Origin: Bacteroidota bacterium
GTDB taxonomy: Bacteria; Bacteroidota; Bacteroidia; Chitinophagales; Chitinophagaceae
NCBI GenBank assembly: GCA_018267915.1
Contig: JAFDXN010000060.1
Span: forward strand, 1-64,000
Direction of reading: 5' to 3'
DNA: 64,000 nt
Part shown: in pieces, positions 52,501-60,998 of the stretch
Numbering within the stretch: position 1 is the first letter of the stretch
How the letters are laid out: each line of letters begins with the position of its first letter
The notes under the pieces: generated by a model
Seen by the model: only the letters and a program-made list of their open reading frames with translations
Told to the model about the DNA's origin: nothing
The model's database searches: none
Program-made: the position numbers and the translations under genes

Positions 52501-53523
52501 TTATCGGGCATTCGATTTAGGGAACATTACCCGGTCCGGCTCTTGCAGCAGTCGCGATAAGGCGAGCTTAATAATGTCGCTTCTGGTCTTCGATGAGTGT
52601 TTTGGGTCAACAAGATAGTTCACCGACGCTTCTACCCATGTATTCGCATTTATTCTGAAAGTCACGAAGGGATATTCCCTGATCACCAGCTCGTCAACCG
52701 GCGTTTGCTGCACCAATAGTTTTAGCTCTCTCACTTTCTCTTCCATACCGGATCCAAGCACTTCTTTAGCGGCCTCGCGCAGCGTTCCTTCCACGAAATT
52801 CAAGTCGCTCTCATAGGCCACATGGAAAGGCAGCTCATTCCAGATGTAAGGAAATTTACGCCATGAATAATTATATACCTCCGATTGCAGAACAAGTGTA
52901 TTCGGGAAGCGGATAAGCCTCCCGCTAGGCAGGTCATTGGTCAGGTAGTCTCCTGCAAATTCCCAAAGTGTCGTGTCGAGATAATTGATCTCTACAACAT
53001 CACCCTTGAAATCTGAGATCTGTATACGATCGCCCACTTTGTACGGATTTCGTGCGATGATATACAGCCAGCCTATAAAAGACGATATTGGCGTCTGCAG
53101 TGCAAAACCCAGGATCAGCGAAAACAATCCCAGCGAGACCGCCGCCGTATACCAGTTCTCGAATAGGAAAGCAATAATGATCATGAATATGCCCAGCACC
53201 GCAACGATTCGCACCAGTTTAATGAGGTTGTATTGGATCGCTTTAGAGTGGCTGTATTTCCCAACCAGCGATTGCATGTATTTTGATCCGCCAAGTACAA
53301 TGAACGCAAAGAAGCCGGCAAGAAAGCTTCGTTTTACTATGGGCGCGCCATTATTGATGCCGTTAAAGACATGAAGTCGAAACAAGAAATAAAGTGCCAG
53401 GCAACAAACGGCTAGAGAAAGATATCCCCCCAGCCATAGCTTATGCGATGACCCGGCACGACTGACACTCCTTTGCTCGTCCTTAGTACTTTTTATATCC
53501 ATTATTGATGTGTCGCTGCGCAT
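52501..53523 (-). CDS. Mechanosensitive ion channel, MscS family
   Basis: MscS channels release solutes under hypo-osmotic shock. The 340-residue protein has four hydrophobic segments (about 30-160) and the MscS beta-domain core. The pore-lining and beta segments GFALQTPISSFIGWLYIIARNPYKVGDRIQISD (residues about 140-173) carry the family signature PYKVGDRI. The cytoplasmic domain continues with KGDVVEINYLDTTLWEF. The start is the ATG at 53523 or the internal ATG at 53502. It is transcribed alone, between tRNA-Asp (plus strand) and accA (divergent). Confidence 0.88.
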   Translation of the reverse strand: MRSDTSIMDIKSTKDEQRSVSRAGSSHKLWLGGYLSLAVCCLALYFLFRLHVFNGINNGAPIVKRSFLAGFFAFIVLGGSKYMQSLVGKYSHSKAIQYNLIKLVRIVAVLGIFMIIIAFLFENWYTAAVSLGLFSLILGFALQTPISSFIGWLYIIARNPYKVGDRIQISDFKGDVVEINYLDTTLWEFAGDYLTNDLPSGRLIRFPNTLVLQSEVYNYSWRKFPYIWNELPFHVAYESDLNFVEGTLREAAKEVLGSGMEEKVRELKLLVQQTPVDELVIREYPFVTFRINANTWVEASVNYLVDPKHSSKTRSDIIKLALSRLLQEPDRVMFPKSNAR

Positions 53524-53625
53524 AGCTTTAGCAAAAACATGCCATAGCCTTTTTTTTCTTTATAATTTCCTGTGTTACAATGAATATTTTTTACCAAAGG
53601 GCTATATAACCTTTCCATAAACTAT

Positions 53626-53633
53626 TACGTTTG
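53626..53633 (+). promoter_or_regulatory. -7 box of accA
   Basis: TACGTTTG is a full match. The start would be near 53640, 6 nt before the TTG start codon at 53646, which supports that start. Confidence 0.5.
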
Positions 53634-53645
53634 TGTTCATAAGAG

Positions 53646-54608
53646 TTGAGTATTCATGTGTTGGATGTGGATAAGCCGGTAGAGGAGATATATGGACAGA
53701 TCAATAAACTGAAGGAGATGTCAGCCAAAAATCAGGTTGACATCACTAGTTCGCTCAAAGAGCTGGAAGATCTGCTCGAAAAGACACGCGGCCAGATATA
53801 CACCAATCTTAGCCCCTGGCAGCGCGTGCAGCTAAGCCGCCATCCGGATAGGCCATACACGCTATACTACATAGAGAAAATATTCTCAAATTTCACAGAG
53901 CTTTATGGCGATAGGCAGGTGAAGGATGACAAAGCAATGGTAGGCGGGATGGCAGAGTTAGATGGTATGCCGGTAATGGTAATGGGGCAGCAGAAAGGTA
54001 TTAATACCAAAATGCGCCAGCTGCGTAATTTCGGTATGGCTAACCCGGAAGGTTATCGCAAAGCACTCCGTTTGATGAAGATGGCGGAGAAATTCAATAG
54101 GCCCATTATCACATTGATCGACACACCGGGCGCATATCCTGGCCTTGAAGCCGAAGAGCGTGGCCAGGGCGAAGCTATAGCCCGTAATCTCTTCGAAATG
54201 ATAAAGCTTACCGTTCCGGTGATCTGCGTTATCATTGGCGAAGGCGCTTCAGGTGGTGCACTAGGTATAGGCATTGGCGACAGGGTCTTTATGCTTGAGA
54301 ACACCTGGTATACCGTAATATCCCCCGAATCCTGTTCCTCTATCTTATGGCGCAGCTGGAACTTCAAAGAGAAAGCCGCTGAGCAACTTAAACTCACCTC
54401 CGAAGACATGAGCCGCTTTGGCCTTGTAGACGGAGTAATACCCGAGCCCTTGGGCGGTGCGCACGCCAATCCCGAAGCCATGGCGCAAACTTTGAAACAG
54501 TACCTCCTGCAATCACTTGCCGAACTATCCCGTATCGATCCAGAGACCCGAATTGAACAACGCATTGGGAAGTTTTCCCGGATGGGTTTTTATAATGAAG
54601 TGGTTTAA
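53646..54608 (+). CDS. accA: Acetyl-CoA carboxylase carboxyltransferase subunit alpha
   Basis: AccA with AccD moves the carboxyl group from biotin to acetyl-CoA, the first step of fatty acid synthesis. The 320-residue protein starts at TTG (53646), giving IHVLDVDKPVEEIYGQINKL, which matches the family N-terminus; the -7 box at 53626-53633 excludes an upstream start. The catalytic core includes GEGASGGALGIGIGDRVFMLEN and TPGAYPGLEAEERGQGEAIA. RHPDRPYTLYYIEKIF is also diagnostic. accD is not in the window. dapA follows 24 nt downstream and probably shares the transcript. Confidence 0.95.
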   Translation: MSIHVLDVDKPVEEIYGQINKLKEMSAKNQVDITSSLKELEDLLEKTRGQIYTNLSPWQRVQLSRHPDRPYTLYYIEKIFSNFTELYGDRQVKDDKAMVGGMAELDGMPVMVMGQQKGINTKMRQLRNFGMANPEGYRKALRLMKMAEKFNRPIITLIDTPGAYPGLEAEERGQGEAIARNLFEMIKLTVPVICVIIGEGASGGALGIGIGDRVFMLENTWYTVISPESCSSILWRSWNFKEKAAEQLKLTSEDMSRFGLVDGVIPEPLGGAHANPEAMAQTLKQYLLQSLAELSRIDPETRIEQRIGKFSRMGFYNEVV

Positions 54609-54632
54609 CAATTTTTAAAAACAATTTTTTAC

Positions 54633-55508
54633 ATGCAACAGCAATTCCGTGGCACGGGAGTAGCATTAATTACCCCTTTTCAAAAAAACGAACAGGTCGA
54701 CTACAAGGCATTGGAGAAAATTGTCGACTATGTCATCTCAAATGGTGTGGACTTTTTGGTCGCACTGGGTACCACAGCTGAAACGCCAACGCTCAGCAGT
54801 GAAGAAAGGCGCGATGTGCTTGCCTGCATTATCGACAAATGTGCCGGAAGGACGCCGGTCGTTTGCGGTATCGGGGGTAACAACACAGCCGAGCTACTGA
54901 AGCAAATGAAGACCTTCGATCTTGCAAAAGTCGACGGCATTCTGAGCGTAACACCTTATTATAATAAACCTTCGCAGGAAGGTCTTTACAAACACTTCAA
55001 GGCAGTTGCAGACGCAACTGATAAGCGTATCATTCTCTACAATGTTCCCGGCCGTACGGGCTGCAACCTTTTGCCTGCCACCGTTATTAAACTGGCAAAC
55101 GAAGTGAGCAATATCAGGGGCGTAAAGGAAGCCAGCGGTAACATGGCCCAGTGCATGGAGATCGTCCAAAACCGCCCTGATAACTTTGTGATCCTTTCAG
55201 GCGACGATAACCTTGCAATGGCGCATATAGCTATCGGCATGGACGGCGTTATTTCGGTAGCCGCCAACTGTTTTACACACGATTTTGCTGACATGATCAA
55301 CCTCTCCATCGTTGGCAAGCTTGATAAAGCACGTAAGCTGCACTACAAAATGCTTACTGGTATTGATCTGCTTTTCGCTGACGGCAGCCCTGCGGGAGTA
55401 AAAACCGTCATGTCGGAAATGGGCCTTTGCGAGAATGTTTTACGTCTGCCTTTAGTGCCGGTAAGCGCAGCGGTAAAACAAAAGATAAAAGCATTTATGA
55501 ACAACTGA
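54633..55508 (+). CDS. dapA: 4-hydroxy-tetrahydrodipicolinate synthase
   Basis: DapA condenses pyruvate and aspartate semialdehyde on the way to diaminopimelate and lysine. The 291-residue TIM barrel has the Schiff-base lysine Lys165 in IRGVKEASGN, the conserved tyrosine in IILYNVPGRTGCNL, and the TTAETPTLSSEE motif near residue 48. SVTPYYNKPSQEGLYKHF is also diagnostic. The start is the ATG at 54633 and the length is normal. It ends with a strong terminator. Confidence 0.96.
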   Translation: MQQQFRGTGVALITPFQKNEQVDYKALEKIVDYVISNGVDFLVALGTTAETPTLSSEERRDVLACIIDKCAGRTPVVCGIGGNNTAELLKQMKTFDLAKVDGILSVTPYYNKPSQEGLYKHFKAVADATDKRIILYNVPGRTGCNLLPATVIKLANEVSNIRGVKEASGNMAQCMEIVQNRPDNFVILSGDDNLAMAHIAIGMDGVISVAANCFTHDFADMINLSIVGKLDKARKLHYKMLTGIDLLFADGSPAGVKTVMSEMGLCENVLRLPLVPVSAAVKQKIKAFMNN

Positions 55509-55524
55509 TATTTGCTGCCACGAT

Positions 55525-55560
55525 AATAAAAGGGCTTCCAGTCGGAAGCCCTTTTATTTT
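55525..55560 (+). terminator. Terminator of accA-dapA
   Basis: AATAAAAGGGCTTCC (55525-55539) pairs perfectly with its complement at 55544-55558 around AGTC, followed by TT. Confidence 0.9.
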
Positions 55561-55803
55561 ATCAGATGATCCCGTCGAAATAACGATTTAATTACCGCCC
55601 GGTAACACTATCAAAAAACCACTGCAGGAATTTTGTTACCTCTTTGCTAAACCCTTGGGAGCCAGCCCCCATACCCGCACTATGAAACCAACGCCACTTT
55701 CGCGTTCTATTCTTCATATCCGCACAATATGCACTTAATGCAATCTTAATGTTGACTATTAACTCACCGTTATTCCCTTAAGATGCAGGTAACACCATGG
55801 TTA
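55561..55803. other. Non-coding gap before the first T9SS type B gene
   Basis: No ORF or RNA was recognised in about 240 nt after the dapA terminator. The right end holds the -7-like box listed at 55804-55811. Confidence 0.6.
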
Positions 55804-55811
55804 TACTTTCG
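55804..55811 (+). promoter_or_regulatory. -7-like box TACTTTCG of the first T9SS type B gene
   Basis: TACTTTCG (TAnnTTCG variant), identical to the box at 58187-58194 in front of the next type B gene. The start codon candidates lie 22 nt (55833) and 52 nt (55863) downstream. Confidence 0.3.
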
Positions 55812-55832
55812 TGCGTTTGTAAATAAGATCGT

Positions 55833-57995
55833 ATGCTTCGCGCTTTGTCACCATTGAAAAACATGAAATTCCTGCCCTTACATATCGCACTGTTGCTCAT
55901 TCCCTTTATTATCAAGGCACAGCTGCGTATCAATGAAGTTTCGCAAGGCTCGGGAGGTACCCAGGAGTATGCAGAAATGGTGGTGGTAGGCACACGTACC
56001 TGTTCAGATAGCTGTGCCGATCTGCGTAAATGGATAATCGACGATAACAATGGCTGGCTCGGTGCCGGATCAGGGCAGGGTATAGCAACAGGGTGTCTGC
56101 GTTTTGCCGATGATCCCGTATGGTCCTGTGTGCCCTATGGTTCCATCATCCTGGTTTACAACGATGGCGATCACAACCCTTCCATTACTCAGCCTGATGA
56201 TCCCACCGATGCTAATCACGATCACGTTTATATAGTCCCCGCTTCATCCATTTATCTGGAGCGCAATAGCTCCTCGCCTGTCTCTCCATCGATGCTCAAC
56301 TATGTATATCCAAATACAGGTTTTACTGCAGGGGGGAGCTGGAGTAGCATGGGCCTTAATAACAGTGGGGATGCTTTCATTGTTACCAGTCCCGCCGATC
56401 TGACTACAGCCTATCATTCCTTTGGCTATGGTAACCTTACCAATTCTCCTGCCGCAGACATCTTTATTGCCACATCAGGCTCCGGTAAAGTATACTACCT
56501 TACCAACGATCAGTATAACAATGTCGCTAGCTGGGCAGTGGGTAGTGCGCCAGCCGACGAAACGCCCGGCGCGCCAAATGATGCGGCCAACGCAACCTGG
56601 ATAAATGGTATGCTTGCACCGGTAACTGGTACCGTCGATACAGACCTCTACGCCTGTGTGACACAAGGGCACAGTTATTTTTTTAACGATCAAAATCTTA
56701 CTGTCGCAGGTACTTACAATGATACCTTACCCACTGTCTCCGGCTGCGATAGCATCATAAAGCTGCATTTGAATGTAGTCGTGCCTTCTACTTACGATAC
56801 TACCATCAGTTCCTGCCACACCATTATCTATCTTGGTAATCCATATAGCACCAGTACCGATCTGCACGATACACTGCACAGCTACCAGGGATGCGATAGT
56901 TTCTACCGCACTGTTCATATTTTGATACAGGGCGCGACACCGGTTTTTTATAACGACACTATAACCGGTTGCGGCCATGTTACCTACAACAATGTTGACT
57001 ATACCACTACCACATTCCTTGGCGACACACTTCAAACGGTCGCCGGCTGCGATAGTGCTTTCCTCGGTACGTATATAGTAGTGTATAAGATCACACCGGT
57101 CACTACCAACGACACCTTTACAGGGTGTCGTGGGCTCATTGTGAACGATCATGTTTACGACTCCACTACGATAACAAGTGATACGCTGCACAGCGTGCTT
57201 GGTTGCGACAGCGCTTACCGTAGCCTCACGGTTATTATTTTGCAGCCGGATCCAATAACCATAATACCGGGTGATACAGCTATTTGTCCCGGCAAGTCCG
57301 TAACATTGAGAGCGTCTGGAACAGCCGATTTGTCCTGGCTGGGCTTTACCGCTCCTGATTCGCTTACCGTCACACCCGACAGCACTACCGTTTATGCTTC
57401 CGTAGGCACTAGTGCAAACGGTTGTAAAGACACGGCATCCGCTACCGTAACTGTTGAGAACTTTGTATTGAATCTCACTGCGTCACCCGATGCCGATGCG
57501 CTTACCGACGACCTATTCACATTGATCACAAGCGGTAATTTCCCCTACAATGTTAACTTATGGTACCCGCAATATCTCTTCCCGCATCAGCATGTTTACA
57601 GCCAGCAACTGGTGGCCGAAGAGACGCGTCGGTATACGGTTATCGCGCAGTCGAAAGCAGCAGGTTGTAAGGACACGGCAGCCATCACAGTGACCGTTCG
57701 CCCCGATCCTTATACGCTCATGCCCAATGCCTTTACACCTAATGGCGATGGGCTGAACGATTTTATTATTCCTATGTCCGAAAAGCCTTTCACCATACGG
57801 AAGTTCATTATATTCAATCACTGGGGCAATGAGGTTTACAACTATGCTACGGGCGATAAACGCGGGTGGAATGGCTACTATAAAGGTGTGCAGTGTCCGG
57901 AATCTGTTTATGCATATTACCTCGTGGTTGACTTTGCCAATGGTAAAACATTAGAAAAAAAGGGCAACATCACGCTGTTGCAATCACACCTGTAA
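55833..57995 (+). CDS. Gliding-motility-type (T9SS type B, CHU_C) surface protein with lamin-tail-like domain
   Basis: The protein has up to 720 residues. A signal peptide starts most naturally at the internal ATG 55863 (MKFLPLHIALLLIPFIIKAQ), so the true start may be there. The N-terminal region LRINEVSQGSGGTQEYAEMV resembles lamin-tail domains. Then follow four cysteine-containing repeats of about 45 residues (for example DTTISSCHTIIYLGNPY and YNDTITGCGHVTYNNVDY, each with a GCDS motif). An Ig-like or PKD-like segment precedes the C-terminal CHU_C/T9SS type B domain: NAFTPNGDGLNDFII and IFNHWGNEVYNY. Role inferred as adhesion. Confidence 0.85.
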   Translation: MLRALSPLKNMKFLPLHIALLLIPFIIKAQLRINEVSQGSGGTQEYAEMVVVGTRTCSDSCADLRKWIIDDNNGWLGAGSGQGIATGCLRFADDPVWSCVPYGSIILVYNDGDHNPSITQPDDPTDANHDHVYIVPASSIYLERNSSSPVSPSMLNYVYPNTGFTAGGSWSSMGLNNSGDAFIVTSPADLTTAYHSFGYGNLTNSPAADIFIATSGSGKVYYLTNDQYNNVASWAVGSAPADETPGAPNDAANATWINGMLAPVTGTVDTDLYACVTQGHSYFFNDQNLTVAGTYNDTLPTVSGCDSIIKLHLNVVVPSTYDTTISSCHTIIYLGNPYSTSTDLHDTLHSYQGCDSFYRTVHILIQGATPVFYNDTITGCGHVTYNNVDYTTTTFLGDTLQTVAGCDSAFLGTYIVVYKITPVTTNDTFTGCRGLIVNDHVYDSTTITSDTLHSVLGCDSAYRSLTVIILQPDPITIIPGDTAICPGKSVTLRASGTADLSWLGFTAPDSLTVTPDSTTVYASVGTSANGCKDTASATVTVENFVLNLTASPDADALTDDLFTLITSGNFPYNVNLWYPQYLFPHQHVYSQQLVAEETRRYTVIAQSKAAGCKDTAAITVTVRPDPYTLMPNAFTPNGDGLNDFIIPMSEKPFTIRKFIIFNHWGNEVYNYATGDKRGWNGYYKGVQCPESVYAYYLVVDFANGKTLEKKGNITLLQSHL

Positions 57996-58186
57996 CCATT
58001 ACTTAATACTGTCAGCTTCTCTTTTAATTCATTTGTAATTCGTGCCCTCTGTTATTCCTTTGAGGATAACACAGCCTTAATAATAAGTTCACTTTTTCCA
58101 CTCAATGTGGCCCTGAGATTACAATAACATAAACACATGATGCTGTTTTTTAAAGCCGGCATAACCTCGTAGTAACACCGCGCCGA

Positions 58187-58194
58187 TACTTTCG
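58187..58194 (+). promoter_or_regulatory. -7-like box TACTTTCG of the choice-of-anchor L gene
   Basis: TACTTTCG (TAnnTTCG variant). The transcript would start near 58201, next to the upstream ATG at 58210 and 84 nt before the preferred ATG at 58285. The sequence from 57996 to here holds no other recognised feature. Confidence 0.3.
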
Positions 58195-58284
58195 CATGTC
58201 AAACTCACCATGACTATGTTCTCCGGGGTAGCAGCAAAGAAACGCGATAGCTATGTTTTAAAAAGCAATAATTCACTATGTTAT

Positions 58285-60963
58285 ATGTACAAGTCCTTAA
58301 CGATACTCATGTGCCTGACATGCTTTTGTTTTTCCGCAAAAGCGCAGATAAATGTTACAGCCAACCAAACAGCTAATACGCTTGCACAGAAGCTGGTGGG
58401 ACAGGGTATTACCATTACAAATGCCGCACTCACTTGCCCGGCTATTGCAAATGGTACCTTCAAGGTGGTAAGCAGCAACCTTGGTCTTGATAGTGGTGTC
58501 ATTCTTACAAGTGGCAGAGCCGCTACTTCCGGTAACAGCTATGGTTGCAATGGTCCGCAGGTTTACAATGGTAACAATGCGAATGCAAGCACTAACAATG
58601 GCGCACCCGGTGATGCGCTGCTCAATTCATTGGCAAACGCTACTACCCACGATGCTTGCCGCCTTGAGTTTGATCTCGTACCTAAAGGCGATTCGATCAG
58701 TTTCAATTATGTTTTCGGATCCGAAGAGTATTGGAAATCTACATGCAGCGGTTATAATGATGCTTTTGGTTTTTTCATTTCAGGACCCAATATCGTCGGT
58801 GTCCAAAACATGGCGCTCGTACCGGGTACTAACATCCCTGTTACTGTAAACAGCGTAAATAGTGGTGTGGCTGGGATACAGGGAAACATAGCCAATTGTC
58901 ACGCTATGGGGCCGGGCTCACCTTTTCCCGCTTACTTCATAGATAATTCCACCGGCACCACTGTCACTTATTACGGCTTCACCAAGGTGCTTTCTGCCAC
59001 TCATGCGGTGACACCTTGCAGCACCTACCACTTGATAATGACAATAGCCGATGCGGGTAACGGCCTTTACGACTCAGGCGTTTTTATAGAGGCCGGTAGT
59101 TTGAAGACTGCAGGGTTCAATGTGTTCGCTTCGGGTGCGAACAACAATTCGGATACCATGATAGTAAAGGGTTGTGCGCCCGGTAAGTTCACATTTACCC
59201 GGTCGATAAAGAAAAATACGCCGCAAACCTTGAAGTTCTTCATCGTAGGCACAGCAACTAATGCCACAGATTATGCTGCCATTCCCGATAGTGTCATCAT
59301 ACCCGCAAACGACTCGCTGGTCGATCTGCCGATAACGGGCCTGGTCACGGCGCCGAATGGTAACACCATCCTGAAGATATTATTGATCTCGCCTTATAGC
59401 TGCAATGGACAGGATATTATCGACAGTGCTTACATCAGGATACTCGATGCGCCCAAGCTCGATATCCTCACAGCCGATACCGCCATATGTGTGGGCGGCA
59501 GCGTTCAGTTGCACGTCGACGGAAGTGATTCTTTGACCTATATGTGGTCGCCCGCGACTAACCTAAGCAATCCTTCAGTAAAAGAACCCATAGCAACGCC
59601 TACAGCCAATATTACCTATACACTTACCGGCAACTGGGTCAGCATGGGTTGCCCTCAACTTACCGATCAGGTCACTATTAATATCAACCCGTTGCCACAG
59701 GTCACCGCAGGCCCCGATACTACTTTGTGTCCCGGGTCATCTGTACAGCTGTATACAACCGTAACACCTCCGTCCCCCAACTATATTTTCAACTGGCAAG
59801 GGCCTAATTCATTCACATCAGGCAGTTCAGGTCCCCTGCTTCAAAATTTTACCGCACAGGACACAGGCACTTACACCGTACACGTGAATATACAGGGCTG
59901 CCCTCCGGCAACCGCCGATGTGCACCTCCACCTTTTTCCATCCATCACGGTAGATGCAGGTTCTGATCTTTCTATTTGTGCCGGCACGCAGGTCGATCTG
60001 AACGCATTGGTTACGCCGCCTTCGCAGAACTACACTTATCAGTGGACCGGTCCTAATGGTTTCACCGCCGATAGTGCCAATGCTACCATACAGAATACCG
60101 CTATAACGGACACTGGCCTATATATCATAGCTGTTTCAGCTAACGGCTGCCCGCCGGTTACCGACGAGTTGTACATCAATATGATGTCGCCCATTACGCT
60201 CGAAGCGGGCATGGATACAGCCGTCTGCACCGGGGAAACCGTCCATTTCTATCCTTTAGTAACCCCGTCCGCTGCCAATCTGCAATATCAATGGTCGGGC
60301 CCTTCCGGCTTTTCATCAACCGTCGATTCTGCTTCGGTACCCGCCGTTACAGGTGCGAACAGTGGTGAGTACATTTTGTCGGTGATGTATCCCGGCTGTA
60401 TACCTGTTACCGATTCAGTGCATGTGACGGTGAAACCCACACCTGCCGCGCCCGACGTTTCTCAGCTATCTCCGGTTTTTTATTGCCAGAACAACGATGC
60501 GGAAGAGCTTTTTGTCACAGAGCCTTTCCCATTATGGTACACCGATACCAGCTACCGTGGCTCGATAGTGCCGCCCACGCCCAATACCACCGGCCTTGGC
60601 GTGTTCAGCTACTACGTTTCGCAGGTTGTGGACCGGTGCGAAGGACTCAAGAGTGCTATTAAAGTGGTTGTGCAAAAATGTTGCGACGATAATATCATGA
60701 TCCCCACTGCATTTTCCCCGAATGGCGATGGCCACAATGATGTGTTCCGTGCACCGGCTGGCGTTAATCATCGGCTGCAGTATATGTATGTCTACAATCG
60801 TTTCGGCCAGTTAGTGTTCAGCAGCGATTATGATCACCAGGCGTGGGATGGCACATTCAAAGGCCAGGCATGCGATGTCGGAGTGTACTACTACTATTTG
60901 TCCATTGAGTGTAAAGACGGCGCAATAGTAAAGCGCAATGGAGATATAACACTTGTACGATAA
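58285..60963 (+). CDS. Choice-of-anchor L domain, T9SS type B surface protein
   Basis: The preferred start, ATG 58285, gives 892 residues with a signal peptide (MYKSLTILMCLTCFCFSAKA). Opening the reading frame at 58210 adds 25 residues without a function. Residues about 20-280 are a choice-of-anchor L domain: ALTCPAIANGTFKVVSSNLG, LDSGVILTSG, DACRLEFDLVPKGDSISFNYVFGSEEYWK (in parts). A series of Ig-like/PKD-like modules of about 85 residues follows (for example VDAGSDLSICAGTQVDLNAL). The C-terminus is a CHU_C domain: TAFSPNGDGHNDVFRAP and RFGQLVFSSDYDHQAWDGT. Surface adhesion is inferred. The next gene begins 35 nt downstream. Confidence 0.88.
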   Translation: MYKSLTILMCLTCFCFSAKAQINVTANQTANTLAQKLVGQGITITNAALTCPAIANGTFKVVSSNLGLDSGVILTSGRAATSGNSYGCNGPQVYNGNNANASTNNGAPGDALLNSLANATTHDACRLEFDLVPKGDSISFNYVFGSEEYWKSTCSGYNDAFGFFISGPNIVGVQNMALVPGTNIPVTVNSVNSGVAGIQGNIANCHAMGPGSPFPAYFIDNSTGTTVTYYGFTKVLSATHAVTPCSTYHLIMTIADAGNGLYDSGVFIEAGSLKTAGFNVFASGANNNSDTMIVKGCAPGKFTFTRSIKKNTPQTLKFFIVGTATNATDYAAIPDSVIIPANDSLVDLPITGLVTAPNGNTILKILLISPYSCNGQDIIDSAYIRILDAPKLDILTADTAICVGGSVQLHVDGSDSLTYMWSPATNLSNPSVKEPIATPTANITYTLTGNWVSMGCPQLTDQVTININPLPQVTAGPDTTLCPGSSVQLYTTVTPPSPNYIFNWQGPNSFTSGSSGPLLQNFTAQDTGTYTVHVNIQGCPPATADVHLHLFPSITVDAGSDLSICAGTQVDLNALVTPPSQNYTYQWTGPNGFTADSANATIQNTAITDTGLYIIAVSANGCPPVTDELYINMMSPITLEAGMDTAVCTGETVHFYPLVTPSAANLQYQWSGPSGFSSTVDSASVPAVTGANSGEYILSVMYPGCIPVTDSVHVTVKPTPAAPDVSQLSPVFYCQNNDAEELFVTEPFPLWYTDTSYRGSIVPPTPNTTGLGVFSYYVSQVVDRCEGLKSAIKVVVQKCCDDNIMIPTAFSPNGDGHNDVFRAPAGVNHRLQYMYVYNRFGQLVFSSDYDHQAWDGTFKGQACDVGVYYYYLSIECKDGAIVKRNGDITLVR

Positions 60964-60998
60964 AAGCGAATCCCCTTAGTATAAAAAAACTTTTTATC

